A DNA stretch of 42,853 bases from Candidatus Helarchaeota ASGARD archaeon Hel_GB_B (GTDB taxonomy: Archaea; Asgardarchaeota; Lokiarchaeia; Helarchaeales; HEL-GB-B): NCBI GenBank assembly GCA_005191425.1, contig SUPR01000018.1, positions 1 to 42,853 of the forward strand, given 5' to 3'. Position numbers and translations under genes: made by a program. Shown piece after piece: positions 1-9,635 of this stretch. Position 1 is the stretch's first letter; the number at the start of each line of letters is the position of its first letter. A model generated the notes under the pieces. That model was not told the origin of the DNA and made no database searches. It saw nothing but the letters and a program-made list of their open reading frames with translations.

Positions 1-846
1 AAAATAAAGAGTTTTATTTATTCAATAGTTTTTGCTTCTGCTCTAATATTATTATTTCCTATTGAATATTATCCATATCTATTCTTAATTCTCATTATTT
101 TATCATTTCTATTTATAATTTTAGGCATAAAATCATTCATTAAATATCAAGATAAAGTTATTTTAACTCAGATAGATAATATAAAAAATTGGTACTTTAA
201 AGGTGTTTTTCTTGGATTACTTTTATTTTTACTTATATCTCCGACATTTGCTCCACAAAGACTATTTTATTATTTATTTTGGGGCACAGAAAACTTTCCA
301 ACTAATTTGAGTCTATCATTTCTATTATCTGCATTATATTTGGTAGGAATATTAATTTTAGAATTACTTGAAATTTACGATATTAAAATAAAAAATAAGA
401 AATATTTAATTATTATCTTTGTTACAGGAATAGTTTTATACATATTAATGCCTTTGATAGCCAATGGAATTTTGTTTTTTGTTTTAAGTTTTTCTATTTT
501 CATTATTGGTATATTATTAATTATTGATTATTTTTTCAATAATTTTAAATTCATAAGAATTGGAGTTTCAAATAATTTCATAGCCGAGAAAAAAGGATTA
601 AGTGGATTTACAGCCCAATTATCTTTTTGGTTAATGATAGGCCTATTTTTAATTTTTGTGCCGCCATCAATTATAATAGCTGATACGCAAGATATTTTTG
701 CAACAATAGGAATTTCATCAATTGGCCAAATAACCTGGCCATCATATTTTTGGGCATTTTTTTATATTCCTCCAATTCAATATATTTTAATTATTCCTAC
801 AACGATAGGTATTTTAATTTATGGAATAATCTCATTATTTATTTAA
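1..846 (+). CDS. Polytopic membrane protein, 5' end outside the window
   Basis: The frame is open from the first base, so the gene begins upstream; a TTG at 307 is only an internal codon. The visible part is about 281 residues, dominated by hydrophobic Ile/Leu/Phe stretches that make roughly seven to eight transmembrane segments, with short loops containing Lys and Asn. It ends with TAA. I recognise no family motif, catalytic residue or cofactor site. It is an integral membrane protein of unknown function. Confidence 0.7.
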   Translation, partial: KIKSFIYSIVFASALILLFPIEYYPYLFLILIILSFLFIILGIKSFIKYQDKVILTQIDNIKNWYFKGVFLGLLLFLLISPTFAPQRLFYYLFWGTENFPTNLSLSFLLSALYLVGILILELLEIYDIKIKNKKYLIIIFVTGIVLYILMPLIANGILFFVLSFSIFIIGILLIIDYFFNNFKFIRIGVSNNFIAEKKGLSGFTAQLSFWLMIGLFLIFVPPSIIIADTQDIFATIGISSIGQITWPSYFWAFFYIPPIQYILIIPTTIGILIYGIISLFI

Positions 847-1022
847 AATCATTATTATAATTTAAGTTTATTAATACTAAGATTGAAAAAATTTAAGAAA
901 ACAACCCAAAAAATTGAGAACTTAAATTAATTGATTTTTAAATATTATTGTTCTTTAAAATATAATGATTTTAAAAAAAAATTTAAAAATTAATTATAAT
1001 TTGTTAAATGGGTGATTTAGAT

Positions 1023-1250
1023 ATGGTTAAAAAAGATAGGATTCTACCAATTGCACCAGTTGACAGAATAATTCGAAAAGCCGATGTGGATCGAGTTTCT
1101 GAGAGTGCAGCTGAAACTTTAGCGGAAATTTTAGAAAAGATTGGTATTGAAATCTCGAAAATTGCATTAGAAATGGTAAAACATAGGAAACATAAAATAA
1201 TAAATGGTGAAGATATTAAGTTAGCTTGGAAAATATTTAAAGAGAAATAA
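1023..1250 (+). CDS. Archaeal histone (HMf/HTa-type fold)
   Basis: A 75-residue single histone fold that would dimerise and wrap DNA as nucleosome-like particles. It shows the usual order: an N-terminal ILPIAPVDRIIRKA segment, a long central helix (SAAETLAEILEKIGIEISKIALEMV) continuing into KHRKHKIINGEDIKLAW, where archaeal histones have their second DNA-binding loop. The ATG at 1023 is preferred over the one at 1008 because GGTGAT (1011-1016) sits at the right distance to be its Shine-Dalgarno site; starting at 1008 would bury that site in the coding region. There is no long tail. The short basic N-terminus (MVKKDR) is the only extension. Length and motifs match the family well. Confidence 0.93.
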   Translation: MVKKDRILPIAPVDRIIRKADVDRVSESAAETLAEILEKIGIEISKIALEMVKHRKHKIINGEDIKLAWKIFKEK

Positions 1251-1434
1251 TTTTAAAAAAAAATCCATTTAAAATATTATTTATTGATTTTCAAAATCTA
1301 TTTTACCATAGTCTATAAATATTTAAACAAATAATCTCATAATCGTTTATAGTGATATTTCGAATTTAAATTATTCAAATAAGAAAGAATAACTGAAGCA
1401 TATAAAAAGAGTAAAAATATTTGAGGAATTTTTT

Positions 1435-2058
1435 ATGTCAGATGATAAAGATTTTAACCCATATTCATCTCCGCTTCCAATTCCAGGTACTAGTTATCTT
1501 GTTCAATTAGGTAAACAAATTAGCTCAAATAAGTGGCAGGTTAGGATCGTTAAAGGGCGAGAAATTATTGCAGACCGAGTTTTAGCAGAACCTGAACTAA
1601 ATGGAAATACGATTATTGGATTTATTATGCAAGAAGTGGCAATTCCTATGATAAATCCATATCAAATAAGTAAAACAGTTAAATTATTAATAAAGCAGGG
1701 AGAGCGAGGACCTTTAGCTGAACGTCCTACATTAATGGAACCACCAATGCCTGAAAAACAAGGTGTATCCTCAGCAAATGCTCCAGCACCCAGTTCTTCT
1801 TCAAATATAACAACGACACCAGTTCAGACTGCATCAGAATATGATGTATTGATGCAACCTAGGACTTCTACAACAATATCGACAACATCTACAGGTCAAG
1901 AAGCTGGGACATGCCCAAGATGTAAAAGTCCTATTGAAGAATCATTTTATTATTGCCCAATTTGTGCTAAACAACTAAAACAAAAATACTGCCCGGGCTG
2001 CAACCGAGAAATAAGACCAGATTATCAATTATGTCCTTATTGTGGATTAAAATTATAA
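1435..2058 (+). CDS. Double zinc-ribbon protein with N-terminal unknown domain
   Basis: 207 residues. Residues 1-95 form a compact alpha/beta region with no family I can name. Residues 100-155 are a Pro/Ser/Thr/Ala-rich linker. The C-terminus carries four CxxC knuckles (CPRC, CPIC, CPGC, CPYC), which pair into two zinc ribbons. A TGAGGA site (1422-1427) precedes the ATG. The stop is 24 bases before the AN1/site-2 protease gene on the same strand, so the two are probably cotranscribed and may work together at the membrane. The function is unknown; zinc ribbons of this type often mediate protein or nucleic-acid contacts. Confidence 0.8.
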   Translation: MSDDKDFNPYSSPLPIPGTSYLVQLGKQISSNKWQVRIVKGREIIADRVLAEPELNGNTIIGFIMQEVAIPMINPYQISKTVKLLIKQGERGPLAERPTLMEPPMPEKQGVSSANAPAPSSSSNITTTPVQTASEYDVLMQPRTSTTISTTSTGQEAGTCPRCKSPIEESFYYCPICAKQLKQKYCPGCNREIRPDYQLCPYCGLKL

Positions 2059-2082
2059 TATTATCGAGGAAAGGGTCTTACA

Positions 2083-3063
2083 ATGACAAACTGTCAGAAA
2101 TGTGGTAAAGAAGTATATATGCCTTTTAAGTGTAAATACTGCGGTGGATTATTTTGTTCAAAACATAGACTGCCCGAGAACCATAATTGCCCAAAAATTG
2201 GAGAAGCAATTACTTTAGAAAATGAACCAAATGTTGTAGATATATATCAAGAACCGGAATATACAGCATCTGCACCTATATCATCAGTTCAAGAAACTGT
2301 TCCATGGGAGCCTCCAGAAGATAACCCAAATATTAGTGGTCCATTTTATGACGAAAATGGGAATATCTATTATGAAGAGAGAATACCAATATATAAAATT
2401 AATAGACCAGACAAACCAGTTTTAAAATATTTTAGTAAAAAAGAACTTTATCACTTGAGTATTGGTATACTCTTAATGTTTGGAGTATCATTTTCCATGT
2501 TTTATTCATATATGTTATGGTTTCCTAATTTGTTTAATTTTTCTCTTGCCCAAATTATTGTATTATGCGGTATAGTTGTTCCTGGATTTTTATTCCATGA
2601 ATTAGGACATAAATTTGTAGGAATTCACATTAACTGTTGGTCTGAATTTCGGCTGATTAAAAGAACAGCAATACTTACTGCGATTACAATTATTCCCATA
2701 CCATTCATTAAATTTGTTTTACCTGGAGCCGTTATGATTTCAGAAATTGATCCAGATAAAGATAGGGAGAAAATGGGTAAAATTGCTATAGCTGGGCCGA
2801 TTGTCAATTTTGTCATAGGTATTATTTTACTTTTTTTCGGTATCAATTTTGTAATGAATTTAAATTACACAACAAAATTATGGGGTTTCACAATTTTAAT
2901 GGGTACAGCCTTGAACATTAATCTGGGTGTTTTCAATTTAATACCTGTTTTGGTATTAGATGGATTGAAAATATACAAATGGAATAAAATATATTATTTT
3001 ATCTCGCTATCGATTGGAATAATTTTGTTAATAATAACATTTTGGTTTTTAAGCATTGTTTAA
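2083..3063 (+). CDS. Site-2 protease (M50) with N-terminal AN1 zinc finger
   Basis: 326 residues in two parts. Residues 4-36 hold an AN1-type finger (C4, C7, C17, C20, C25, H28, H34, C36), a fold best known from eukaryotic stress and ubiquitin-linked proteins and also present in archaea. An acidic, Pro-rich linker (40-115) follows. From about residue 120 there are five to six membrane helices carrying HELGH (172-176) and a later NLIPVLVLDG segment, which together supply the zinc-binding His, His and Asp of M50 intramembrane metalloproteases. Such enzymes cut membrane-embedded regulators. The finger probably faces the cytoplasm and recruits substrate, which is inference. It follows the zinc-ribbon gene closely; GAGGAAAGGG lies upstream of the ATG. 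Confidence 0.88.
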   Translation: MTNCQKCGKEVYMPFKCKYCGGLFCSKHRLPENHNCPKIGEAITLENEPNVVDIYQEPEYTASAPISSVQETVPWEPPEDNPNISGPFYDENGNIYYEERIPIYKINRPDKPVLKYFSKKELYHLSIGILLMFGVSFSMFYSYMLWFPNLFNFSLAQIIVLCGIVVPGFLFHELGHKFVGIHINCWSEFRLIKRTAILTAITIIPIPFIKFVLPGAVMISEIDPDKDREKMGKIAIAGPIVNFVIGIILLFFGINFVMNLNYTTKLWGFTILMGTALNINLGVFNLIPVLVLDGLKIYKWNKIYYFISLSIGIILLIITFWFLSIV

Positions 3064-3383
3064 TTAACAAAAAAATAAAAGCTATTGAATTAAAATATTT
3101 CAAATTTGAATTATTGTAAAGGAAAACCTATTATTTTACCAATAGTAAGTAGAAAATCAGTTAATAAATCATCCAATAAAATTAATAAATCCCAAATTTA
3201 ATTTTTTTTATGGTTTTCTGTCATAACTTTAATGCTGTTAAAATATGCGTAGTTCTTTAATAATTAAATAAATTTTTTAATTAATAATAATATATTATCT
3301 CAGTTTGAAATATTAGAAAGGGTTTATTTAGAATGATTACACCCATAATAAATGTAAATTATGAAAAAAAAGTATTTATAGAT
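3064..3383. other. Convergent intergenic region, 320 bases
   Basis: AT-rich spacer between the ends of two convergent genes. It has several short T and A runs that could act as archaeal T-tract terminators on either strand. I see no coding frame, RNA gene or repeat in it. Confidence 0.5.
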
Positions 3384-4112
3384 TTAAACTTTCATAACCT
3401 TCCCGGAAACAGCATCGACCAATACTTTATAATTTATTTCTTTATATTCTAATATAACATTGAAAACTGGACTTAAAACAATTTGGATTAATGGTACTTC
3501 AAAAATTTCTTCTAAAATTCTCTGAGCATCAGTAGGCCTATTCATTATGCCCAATCGTAACTTTTCAATTGCAAGTTCTGGGCTTACTTTTAATACTGCA
3601 ATTTGATCTTTATGAGTTTCAAGAAAATCGCTTGGGGCATCTTCTAAAGCCATCTGTACAATCTCTTGAGGGTCAATTTTTTTACCTTGCGGATCAAAAG
3701 CTAATTCATCCTCAGCTTGATATAATATTTTTTCAACAAAGTCAATAGTAAGGGTTTTTCCTTTACTTTTTCCTTTGGTAAATGGCTCTGGTGATCCTAA
3801 ATCAATAATTTCATCAAATACTTTAGCCCCTATTACATTAGACGCTGTTGTAATTGAGATATGTTTTTTTCGGAGATAAGTGATCCGATATTCACCTCTT
3901 ACTCTTATATATGCATTATACCCAGGTTCTAATGATTTTATAATAACATCATTAACATTCTTACCAGCTTTTGTTAATTTTCCCTTTTTTTGTTCAATTA
4001 AAGTTTGTGCTTGATGACGGTCTACTAATTTGCGGATAAAATAGACTCGTTGCTTCTCTATTTTTTCTTTTAAAGGGCTATTTGGACCTTTAATATCAAA
4101 GTCTTCACTCAT
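3384..4112 (-). CDS. Conserved-looking hypothetical protein
   Basis: 242 residues from the ATG at 4112. GGAGTGA lies 11 bases upstream of that ATG and overlaps an alternative GTG at 4124, so the ATG is the better start. The protein is soluble and mixed alpha/beta: a basic helical N-terminus, a beta-rich centre with many Lys and Arg (around YIRVRGEYRITYLRKKH), an acidic helical region, and a C-terminal pair of strands ending in YKVLVDAVSGKVMKV. That ending resembles a PepSY-like strand-turn-strand, but I would not assign the family on it. The function is unknown. Confidence 0.7.
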   Translation of the reverse strand: MSEDFDIKGPNSPLKEKIEKQRVYFIRKLVDRHQAQTLIEQKKGKLTKAGKNVNDVIIKSLEPGYNAYIRVRGEYRITYLRKKHISITTASNVIGAKVFDEIIDLGSPEPFTKGKSKGKTLTIDFVEKILYQAEDELAFDPQGKKIDPQEIVQMALEDAPSDFLETHKDQIAVLKVSPELAIEKLRLGIMNRPTDAQRILEEIFEVPLIQIVLSPVFNVILEYKEINYKVLVDAVSGKVMKV

Positions 4113-4347
4113 TATATTTTTCACTCCAAATTCATTTATAAAATAATATTTTTAAAATGATTTAAATACATTATTCAAAATTACCAAATTTTGAAAAAGT
4201 TATGAAATTACATTCAAATTTTAATCAAAATAAATACTCTATTTAATTAAAAAGTAGTGAATTTCTAATAAGAACTTTAATAAAATATTTATTTTTAAAA
4301 AAACATTTATTTTTTTATTAATTTAAATTAATTGTACGCTTTTTAAA

Positions 4348-5904
4348 TTAATTGGTTAATTTTAATTCTAAATTTTCTCTACAATAAGAAATTATTTGAA
4401 TCATTTTAACGATTGGATTTTTTATCAATTCTGATTTACATTCATGGATATAATTTCTTAGATCTTGCTTTTTATTTTTAGTTAGTAATGAGAAATCAGG
4501 TAATTGAACATTCATATTATTAACTAAAATAGTCCGGGTCGTCCGTCGCCCCTGAGGATCAATTTCAGGCCGTAAATAGATAATATCACAAAATGGAATA
4601 ATATTTTTCAAAAAATTGGTTAACCATTTCATTTGAGCTTCTAATTTATTAAATTTTTCCAGTTTATCAATAAATACTATATTGAAACCTAAAATTGGAG
4701 GACTAATCCTATAAAATTCACCTTTAAATTGGGTTCGATATTTAATGGGTATTATAAAAATTCGTTCATCATCCGAAATACCTTGTAAAATAGCTGAACT
4801 AATACTATTTGTAGAAATTACTCGAATTATCTTAGATTGGTATTTTTGCAAATTTTCATAAAAAATATTAATTATTTGAGGATAATCAGCTTCATTTATT
4901 TTAGTATGGTGATAATCCGCAGCTGCTACATTAGCAGTAAATGAATTAAAGAGATAAATCTGCATTTTAGGATCCATACTACTCGTTATTTCTCGAAATA
5001 TGATATTCAAAAGAGGATGAATTGCAATTTCATTTCCATATTGTATATCTGATAAAATTTGGCTTGCACTGAGTCCACCAAAAATTGGGTTGTCAAATGC
5101 ATCCTTATAAATATCAATTCTATTCTTAAAAGGGCTATCAAGCAAGTTATTTCTTCTCAATACCTCTCTTAAAAATTTAGTGGCTAAATAAATCATGTTT
5201 TGCAAGATAGTATCATAAATATGATTTGGGTTCACTTGAATAACTGAAAAAGTTAAATATTTATCGATAGGAATAGAAATATCAAATTGTATTAAATTAT
5301 TAGATAATTCTAAACTTTTTATCTCTTGAAAATTATCAATCCATTCAAAAGATTGTTTGGTAAATTTTAAGATTGCCATCTCATTTCCAAAATTTTTTAA
5401 GGAATCCATATAACCCAATGTAAGAGAGTCTTCTGAATCTATTGGATAAGAATAGACATATATTCCATCTTTTGTACTAATCATCATTTTTGGTATTCGT
5501 TTTTTAATCAAAAATCGCAATTTGTTTTTATTATAAGTAAAATTCAGATCAGATAGTAATTTATTAATTCTATCTTCAGCATCAATTAAATCATCAACAT
5601 CGGAAGTATTGACCAAAAAATTTAACCTGTATTTAGTGCCAGTTCGTCTGGTTATCCAAATATCTTTACCCAGCCTAAGCCAATCTTGATCTACAAAACA
5701 AACTCGAAATGAAGTTCGTATAAGTGCATGACTTGGCTTTTTAGTCTTGTCAAAAAAGGTTGGAATATAGCTATAAACACTGTTAAATTCATCATCGACC
5801 TCTGGGGAGGTACCGCCCTTTAATTGATTACAAAATAACGATATTGAATTTCTTAGAGTTCTCAAATGTTTCCTACAATATTTTGACAATTCACTTTTCT
5901 TCAT
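4348..5904 (-). CDS. Large hypothetical protein, 518 residues
   Basis: A soluble protein with no signal peptide or membrane span. The N-terminal 40 residues are basic and helical with three Cys. The rest is mixed alpha/beta with many Ile, Asn and Lys. Segments such as WLRLGKDIWITRRTGTKYRLN and YLRPEIDPQGRRTTRTILVNN look like beta-hairpins rich in Arg. I recognise no nucleotide-binding loop, metal site or known enzyme signature. It sits 51 bases upstream of nothing obvious: the lipoate ligase gene ends upstream of it on the same strand, so the two could share a transcript. The function is unknown. Confidence 0.7.
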   Translation of the reverse strand: MKKSELSKYCRKHLRTLRNSISLFCNQLKGGTSPEVDDEFNSVYSYIPTFFDKTKKPSHALIRTSFRVCFVDQDWLRLGKDIWITRRTGTKYRLNFLVNTSDVDDLIDAEDRINKLLSDLNFTYNKNKLRFLIKKRIPKMMISTKDGIYVYSYPIDSEDSLTLGYMDSLKNFGNEMAILKFTKQSFEWIDNFQEIKSLELSNNLIQFDISIPIDKYLTFSVIQVNPNHIYDTILQNMIYLATKFLREVLRRNNLLDSPFKNRIDIYKDAFDNPIFGGLSASQILSDIQYGNEIAIHPLLNIIFREITSSMDPKMQIYLFNSFTANVAAADYHHTKINEADYPQIINIFYENLQKYQSKIIRVISTNSISSAILQGISDDERIFIIPIKYRTQFKGEFYRISPPILGFNIVFIDKLEKFNKLEAQMKWLTNFLKNIIPFCDIIYLRPEIDPQGRRTTRTILVNNMNVQLPDFSLLTKNKKQDLRNYIHECKSELIKNPIVKMIQIISYCRENLELKLTN

Positions 5905-5955
5905 TTCAGATTTTACCCTGAAAATTCAATTGATTTAATGTAAATTTATTAAAAA

Positions 5956-7065
5956 TTAATTGAATATTGTTCCAGTTTTTATATTTTTTAATGCACTTAT
6001 AAAATCTTTAGGTTCCACCCCAGGAGATTCTATATTGTTATTCTTATAAAATTCTTTAATAATGGAATATATTTCATTTATATTAAACATTTTGCCTTTT
6101 AATTTATTTTCTAATAGTCTTAACGAGTTCGCTGGATATATAAAGAAGTCACCAGATATTAATAAATCTTTAATCTTCCCGTTCGAAAATTCAATAATAA
6201 TCTTGATCAACCCGCCCTTCGATTTATAAACTGTCTGAGCAACTCCCGAATTTTTAGATAATTTAATTTCTCGATTTAATAAATCTGTTTTAGCTTCATT
6301 AAACATATAAGTCCACTCTGGATTTGTATATTTTTTGTATAATTTATTCATAATTTCATTTTCTTCTTTTGTTAATGAGCCATTTTCACATTTAACTCCA
6401 ATTATGTCTTCAAAATTTTGTTTAAATTTTTTTATAATTTCAGATGTCGGTGGAATATAACCTAATTCTTCCTTAATTGTAGTTAATCGCTCTTTTAATG
6501 ATTTAAATACTTTATCCCTAAATTTTTCATCGGGCACCTTTAAAATTTTTATCATAGTTTCATAATCAAAATCCAATAGGAAATTTCCTGTGAGAATTTT
6601 CGATTTTTCATATTCTCCTGCTCCAGTCCCACTTATTTTTTTATTATTGACTTCAATATCATTTACAGGCCTAAATATCGCATGAATTCCAAAATCATTG
6701 TAAGTTTTTACTACTGGTTTTAAAAAAATTTTATAAAATTTTGCAAAAGATTTTGGTAAGATTGATGATTTTTCATTAATTATATACTGATAAAATATCT
6801 GGTCTTTATTCAAATAAACAGCACCACCACCAATTATTCTCCGAACTACCGGTATATTGTGTAGTTTGCAATAATTTAAGTCAATTTCTTGTTTTGCAAT
6901 TTGATGATAACCTAAACAAACTAGTGGACTATTAGGCCAGCAAATTATGATTGTATCAGGAATTTCGTAACTTGATTGAGCTTTTGCAACAGATTCATAA
7001 ATTGTCTGTGTTTCTATTGGTGAAATTCCATTAATCTCTAAAATTCTAACGATATTTTTGCCCAT
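5956..7065 (-). CDS. lplA: Lipoate-protein ligase A family, with LplB-like C-terminal domain
   Basis: 369 residues. It would attach lipoate to lipoyl-domain proteins such as GcvH or 2-oxoacid dehydrogenase E2 by way of lipoyl-AMP. The catalytic domain is at about 1-245: RRIIGGGAVYL (75-85) is the family's RRxxGGG substrate loop, and NDIEVNNKKISGTG (135-148) carries the Lys that contacts the acyl-adenylate. Residues 270-355 (SGGLIKIIIEFSNGKIKDLLISGDF-like pattern) resemble the accessory domain that many archaea encode separately as LplB, so here the two-part archaeal ligase appears as one chain. No lipoyl acceptor gene lies in the window. Biotin ligase or octanoyltransferase are less likely alternatives. 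Confidence 0.85.
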   Translation of the reverse strand: MGKNIVRILEINGISPIETQTIYESVAKAQSSYEIPDTIIICWPNSPLVCLGYHQIAKQEIDLNYCKLHNIPVVRRIIGGGAVYLNKDQIFYQYIINEKSSILPKSFAKFYKIFLKPVVKTYNDFGIHAIFRPVNDIEVNNKKISGTGAGEYEKSKILTGNFLLDFDYETMIKILKVPDEKFRDKVFKSLKERLTTIKEELGYIPPTSEIIKKFKQNFEDIIGVKCENGSLTKEENEIMNKLYKKYTNPEWTYMFNEAKTDLLNREIKLSKNSGVAQTVYKSKGGLIKIIIEFSNGKIKDLLISGDFFIYPANSLRLLENKLKGKMFNINEIYSIIKEFYKNNNIESPGVEPKDFISALKNIKTGTIFN

Positions 7066-7750
7066 TTTTTAGATACCTTTTATATTATTAATATTTAATT
7101 ATCTTTTATATCCTTTTTCTATAAAATTAATGCTATATATTATGAAATTTTGAATTTTAATAAATTTTAATTTAGATATATATCATCTATAATTTTTACT
7201 TTAATGTTTAGGAAAATGATAACTTTTTCGCGAATTATTTATATTATTCTCTTTTAAAAAAATGACTAAAAATCTTATGATTTTCTACAATTTTAAGTTT
7301 AATATAGATTACATTGATAACCATTAATTAATATGATAGTAGAAAGCTATTTTTAATGAAAATTATAGAATCATTTTATCTGATCGACTAAAGAAAATTG
7401 AATTTATCAATTATTATTTAAATTTATAGGAAAATATGCATTAAAAAGCAAAAATAAAATAAAAACAATGAAAAAAATTATAAATAAAATTCTGAACTAT
7501 TTAAAGAATCGTTTTTAAAAAATAATTAATATTATAATGTTTTTTACTAAAATTTAAGAGATTAAAAGTTATATAATAAAATTAAATAAAATTTAAATTT
7601 AAAATTACAAAATAGATATTATTTTTGAGAAAGATACTTTAAATTGGGATATAATAACTGCAAAAACATAGAAAGATTCTTTAAGTAGTAGAAAGAAAAT
7701 AAAATATCTACTAATTTTAATTCAATAAAAATTAAATTTTGGTGTTTCAA
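7066..7750. other. Divergent intergenic region, 685 bases
   Basis: Very AT-rich spacer between lplA (leftward) and the SDR gene (rightward), so it must hold both promoters. Several TATA-like strings occur, but the base composition makes any single choice unsafe. I see no open frame, RNA gene or clear repeat. Confidence 0.5.
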
Positions 7751-8542
7751 TTGAATTTAGGATTAGAAAATAAAAATGTGATTATAACAGCGGCTAGTAA
7801 AGGAATTGGCAAGGCTATTGCAAAAATTTTTGTAGAAGAAGGGAGTAATATTGCAATTTGTGCCAGAAATAAGGACGATTTAGAAGAAACTAAGTCAGAA
7901 TTACTAAAATTAACAGATAAAATGGTAATAGCAAATCAATGCAACCTTACTAAAACTGCTAGTATTGATAATTTTTTTGATTTTATTATGGATTATTTTA
8001 AACGGATAGATATTTTAATAAATAATGCAGGAGGCCCACCAAGTGGGAAGTTTGACGACTTTAATATTAATGATTGGAAGAATGCATATAATTTAAACCT
8101 TAATAGCACAATATATATGTGCAAAAAAGTTATTCCCATCATGAAATCTAATAAATGTGGCAGAATAATAAATATGACATCTGTTTCAGTAAAACAACCT
8201 CTTAATAACTTAATTTTATCAAATGTTATGCGAGCTGGAGTAATTGGTCTCACAAAAAGTTTAGCTAATGAATTAGCACCCTATAATATTTTAGTTAATT
8301 CAGTGTGCCCGGGTTATACATTTACTGAACGGGTTCGATCTTTGTCAGAAAATATTGCAAAAAAAAATAATGTAAAAATACAAGATATCATAGACCAATG
8401 GCAATCTACTATTCCGCTTGGACGATTGGCAAAACCTGAGGAAATTGCAAATGTTGTAGTTTTCTTAGCTTCAGAAAAAGCAAGTTACATTACTGGCACT
8501 ACAATTCAAGTAGATGGCGGATTTGTAAAATCATTATTATAA
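7751..8542 (+). CDS. Short-chain dehydrogenase/reductase lacking the Tyr-Lys pair
   Basis: 263 residues, classical SDR length. The NAD(P) loop is TAASKGIG (13-20) and NNAGG is at 91-95. The catalytic Ser is at 144 in NMTSVS. The usual YxxxK should fall at 157-161, but the sequence there is SNVMR, so Tyr is Ser and Lys is Arg. This matches a known SDR subgroup related to 3-oxoacyl reductases with an incomplete active site, followed by the usual RAGVIGLTKSLANELA and VNSVCPGYT. I chose the TTG at 7751 because GGTG (7741-7744) lies six bases upstream and MNLGLENKNV is the normal N-terminus; starting at 7739 would place that site inside the gene. The substrate is unknown. Confidence 0.85.
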   Translation: MNLGLENKNVIITAASKGIGKAIAKIFVEEGSNIAICARNKDDLEETKSELLKLTDKMVIANQCNLTKTASIDNFFDFIMDYFKRIDILINNAGGPPSGKFDDFNINDWKNAYNLNLNSTIYMCKKVIPIMKSNKCGRIINMTSVSVKQPLNNLILSNVMRAGVIGLTKSLANELAPYNILVNSVCPGYTFTERVRSLSENIAKKNNVKIQDIIDQWQSTIPLGRLAKPEEIANVVVFLASEKASYITGTTIQVDGGFVKSLL

Positions 8543-8705
8543 TAATTTTTTTAATTTAACCGAAAAAAAGATAAAAAATTTTGAAATAGCCAGCTGTTTT
8601 TACAATTTTAGTTTTTGACCAAATTTGTTTTCGGAAACATTTTATCAAAAATTAATAGTGAAAATGTTTTTATTTACTATTTTATTATTATATAACAATT
8701 TATAA

Positions 8706-9635
8706 TTGGAAAATAAGAATCTCAAGGGATGTATGAAATTGCTTTTTACATTTGGAGATTTGCCAGATTCTCTTCCTACAAAACGTTTTTTTTCCCTTGG
8801 ATATCATTTATGGCGTATTTATAGAAAAGTAGGCTGGAATTTTCTTGAATCAAAGATAAATGTTGCATTAACTACCATTAATTATAATCTAGTAAAAAAT
8901 AGATTGACCGAAGCTATTATAACAGCAAAAGATATTATAAATGGAAAAATCAAATATCCTAATTTAATTATAAATGATACACTATTCCCACTTGGAGCAT
9001 TAATTAGGGCAGATTTAGGGCAGGGAGGAATGAAATTATATTATGGGGAAAGTACAAGTTGTAGTTATATGCTTGTAATGGATACAGATAAAGAAATTAA
9101 ATATATTCTTACTGCTCACTTAGAAAATGGTATTCCAGTAGATTGGTGGCTAGCAGAAGAGGATGATGAGATATTAAATAGAAGACATATGAAATTTGGC
9201 TATAAACTGAAAGATATTCCAAAACATTCAAAAAATTTTCAACAAGCGGGATTTAAATTGATCGATGTACTGAGAGATATTAGAAACGAAAGAACCCCCC
9301 AGTTTGCAAATAGTACCTTTAATCTTGCATTAGCATGGGGCACTGGAGCATGGAATCTTGGGTTTGAGATATCATCATATGAAGCAATGGGTGCAATCCA
9401 TGATGGAATTTCGTCAAAAGTTTTACATGGAATGCCTGATAATTGGTATTCATATGTCCCATGGCCTCCAATTATCCAGTCAATGATTTGGGCTGGACGA
9501 AATAAATTCATTAATATGAGTATAGGCTTATTTTCAGAACATAAACTTTGTCTTCAATATATAGATGATGAATGGATGAAAATGACATTAGATTATTTCC
9601 CAGAAATTTATGAAATTGGACTAGTAGAACAATAG
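8706..9635 (+). CDS. Unknown protein, frame interrupted by TAG at 9633
   Basis: 309 residues up to an in-frame TAG, after which the same frame stays open for 93 more codons (next entry). The start is TTG 8706 or, more likely, ATG 8733 with AGGGA just upstream, which would give a natural MKLLFTFGDLP beginning. The protein is soluble and mixed alpha/beta, Trp- and Gly-rich (WGTGAWNLGFE, PWPPIIQSMIWAGR), and looks like an enzyme, but I cannot place it in a family. There is no P-loop, CxxC or HExxH. TAG may be a real stop, a nonsense mutation (CAG to TAG would give Gln), a recoded amber codon or a sequence error. Confidence 0.7.
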   Translation: MENKNLKGCMKLLFTFGDLPDSLPTKRFFSLGYHLWRIYRKVGWNFLESKINVALTTINYNLVKNRLTEAIITAKDIINGKIKYPNLIINDTLFPLGALIRADLGQGGMKLYYGESTSCSYMLVMDTDKEIKYILTAHLENGIPVDWWLAEEDDEILNRRHMKFGYKLKDIPKHSKNFQQAGFKLIDVLRDIRNERTPQFANSTFNLALAWGTGAWNLGFEISSYEAMGAIHDGISSKVLHGMPDNWYSYVPWPPIIQSMIWAGRNKFINMSIGLFSEHKLCLQYIDDEWMKMTLDYFPEIYEIGLVEQ

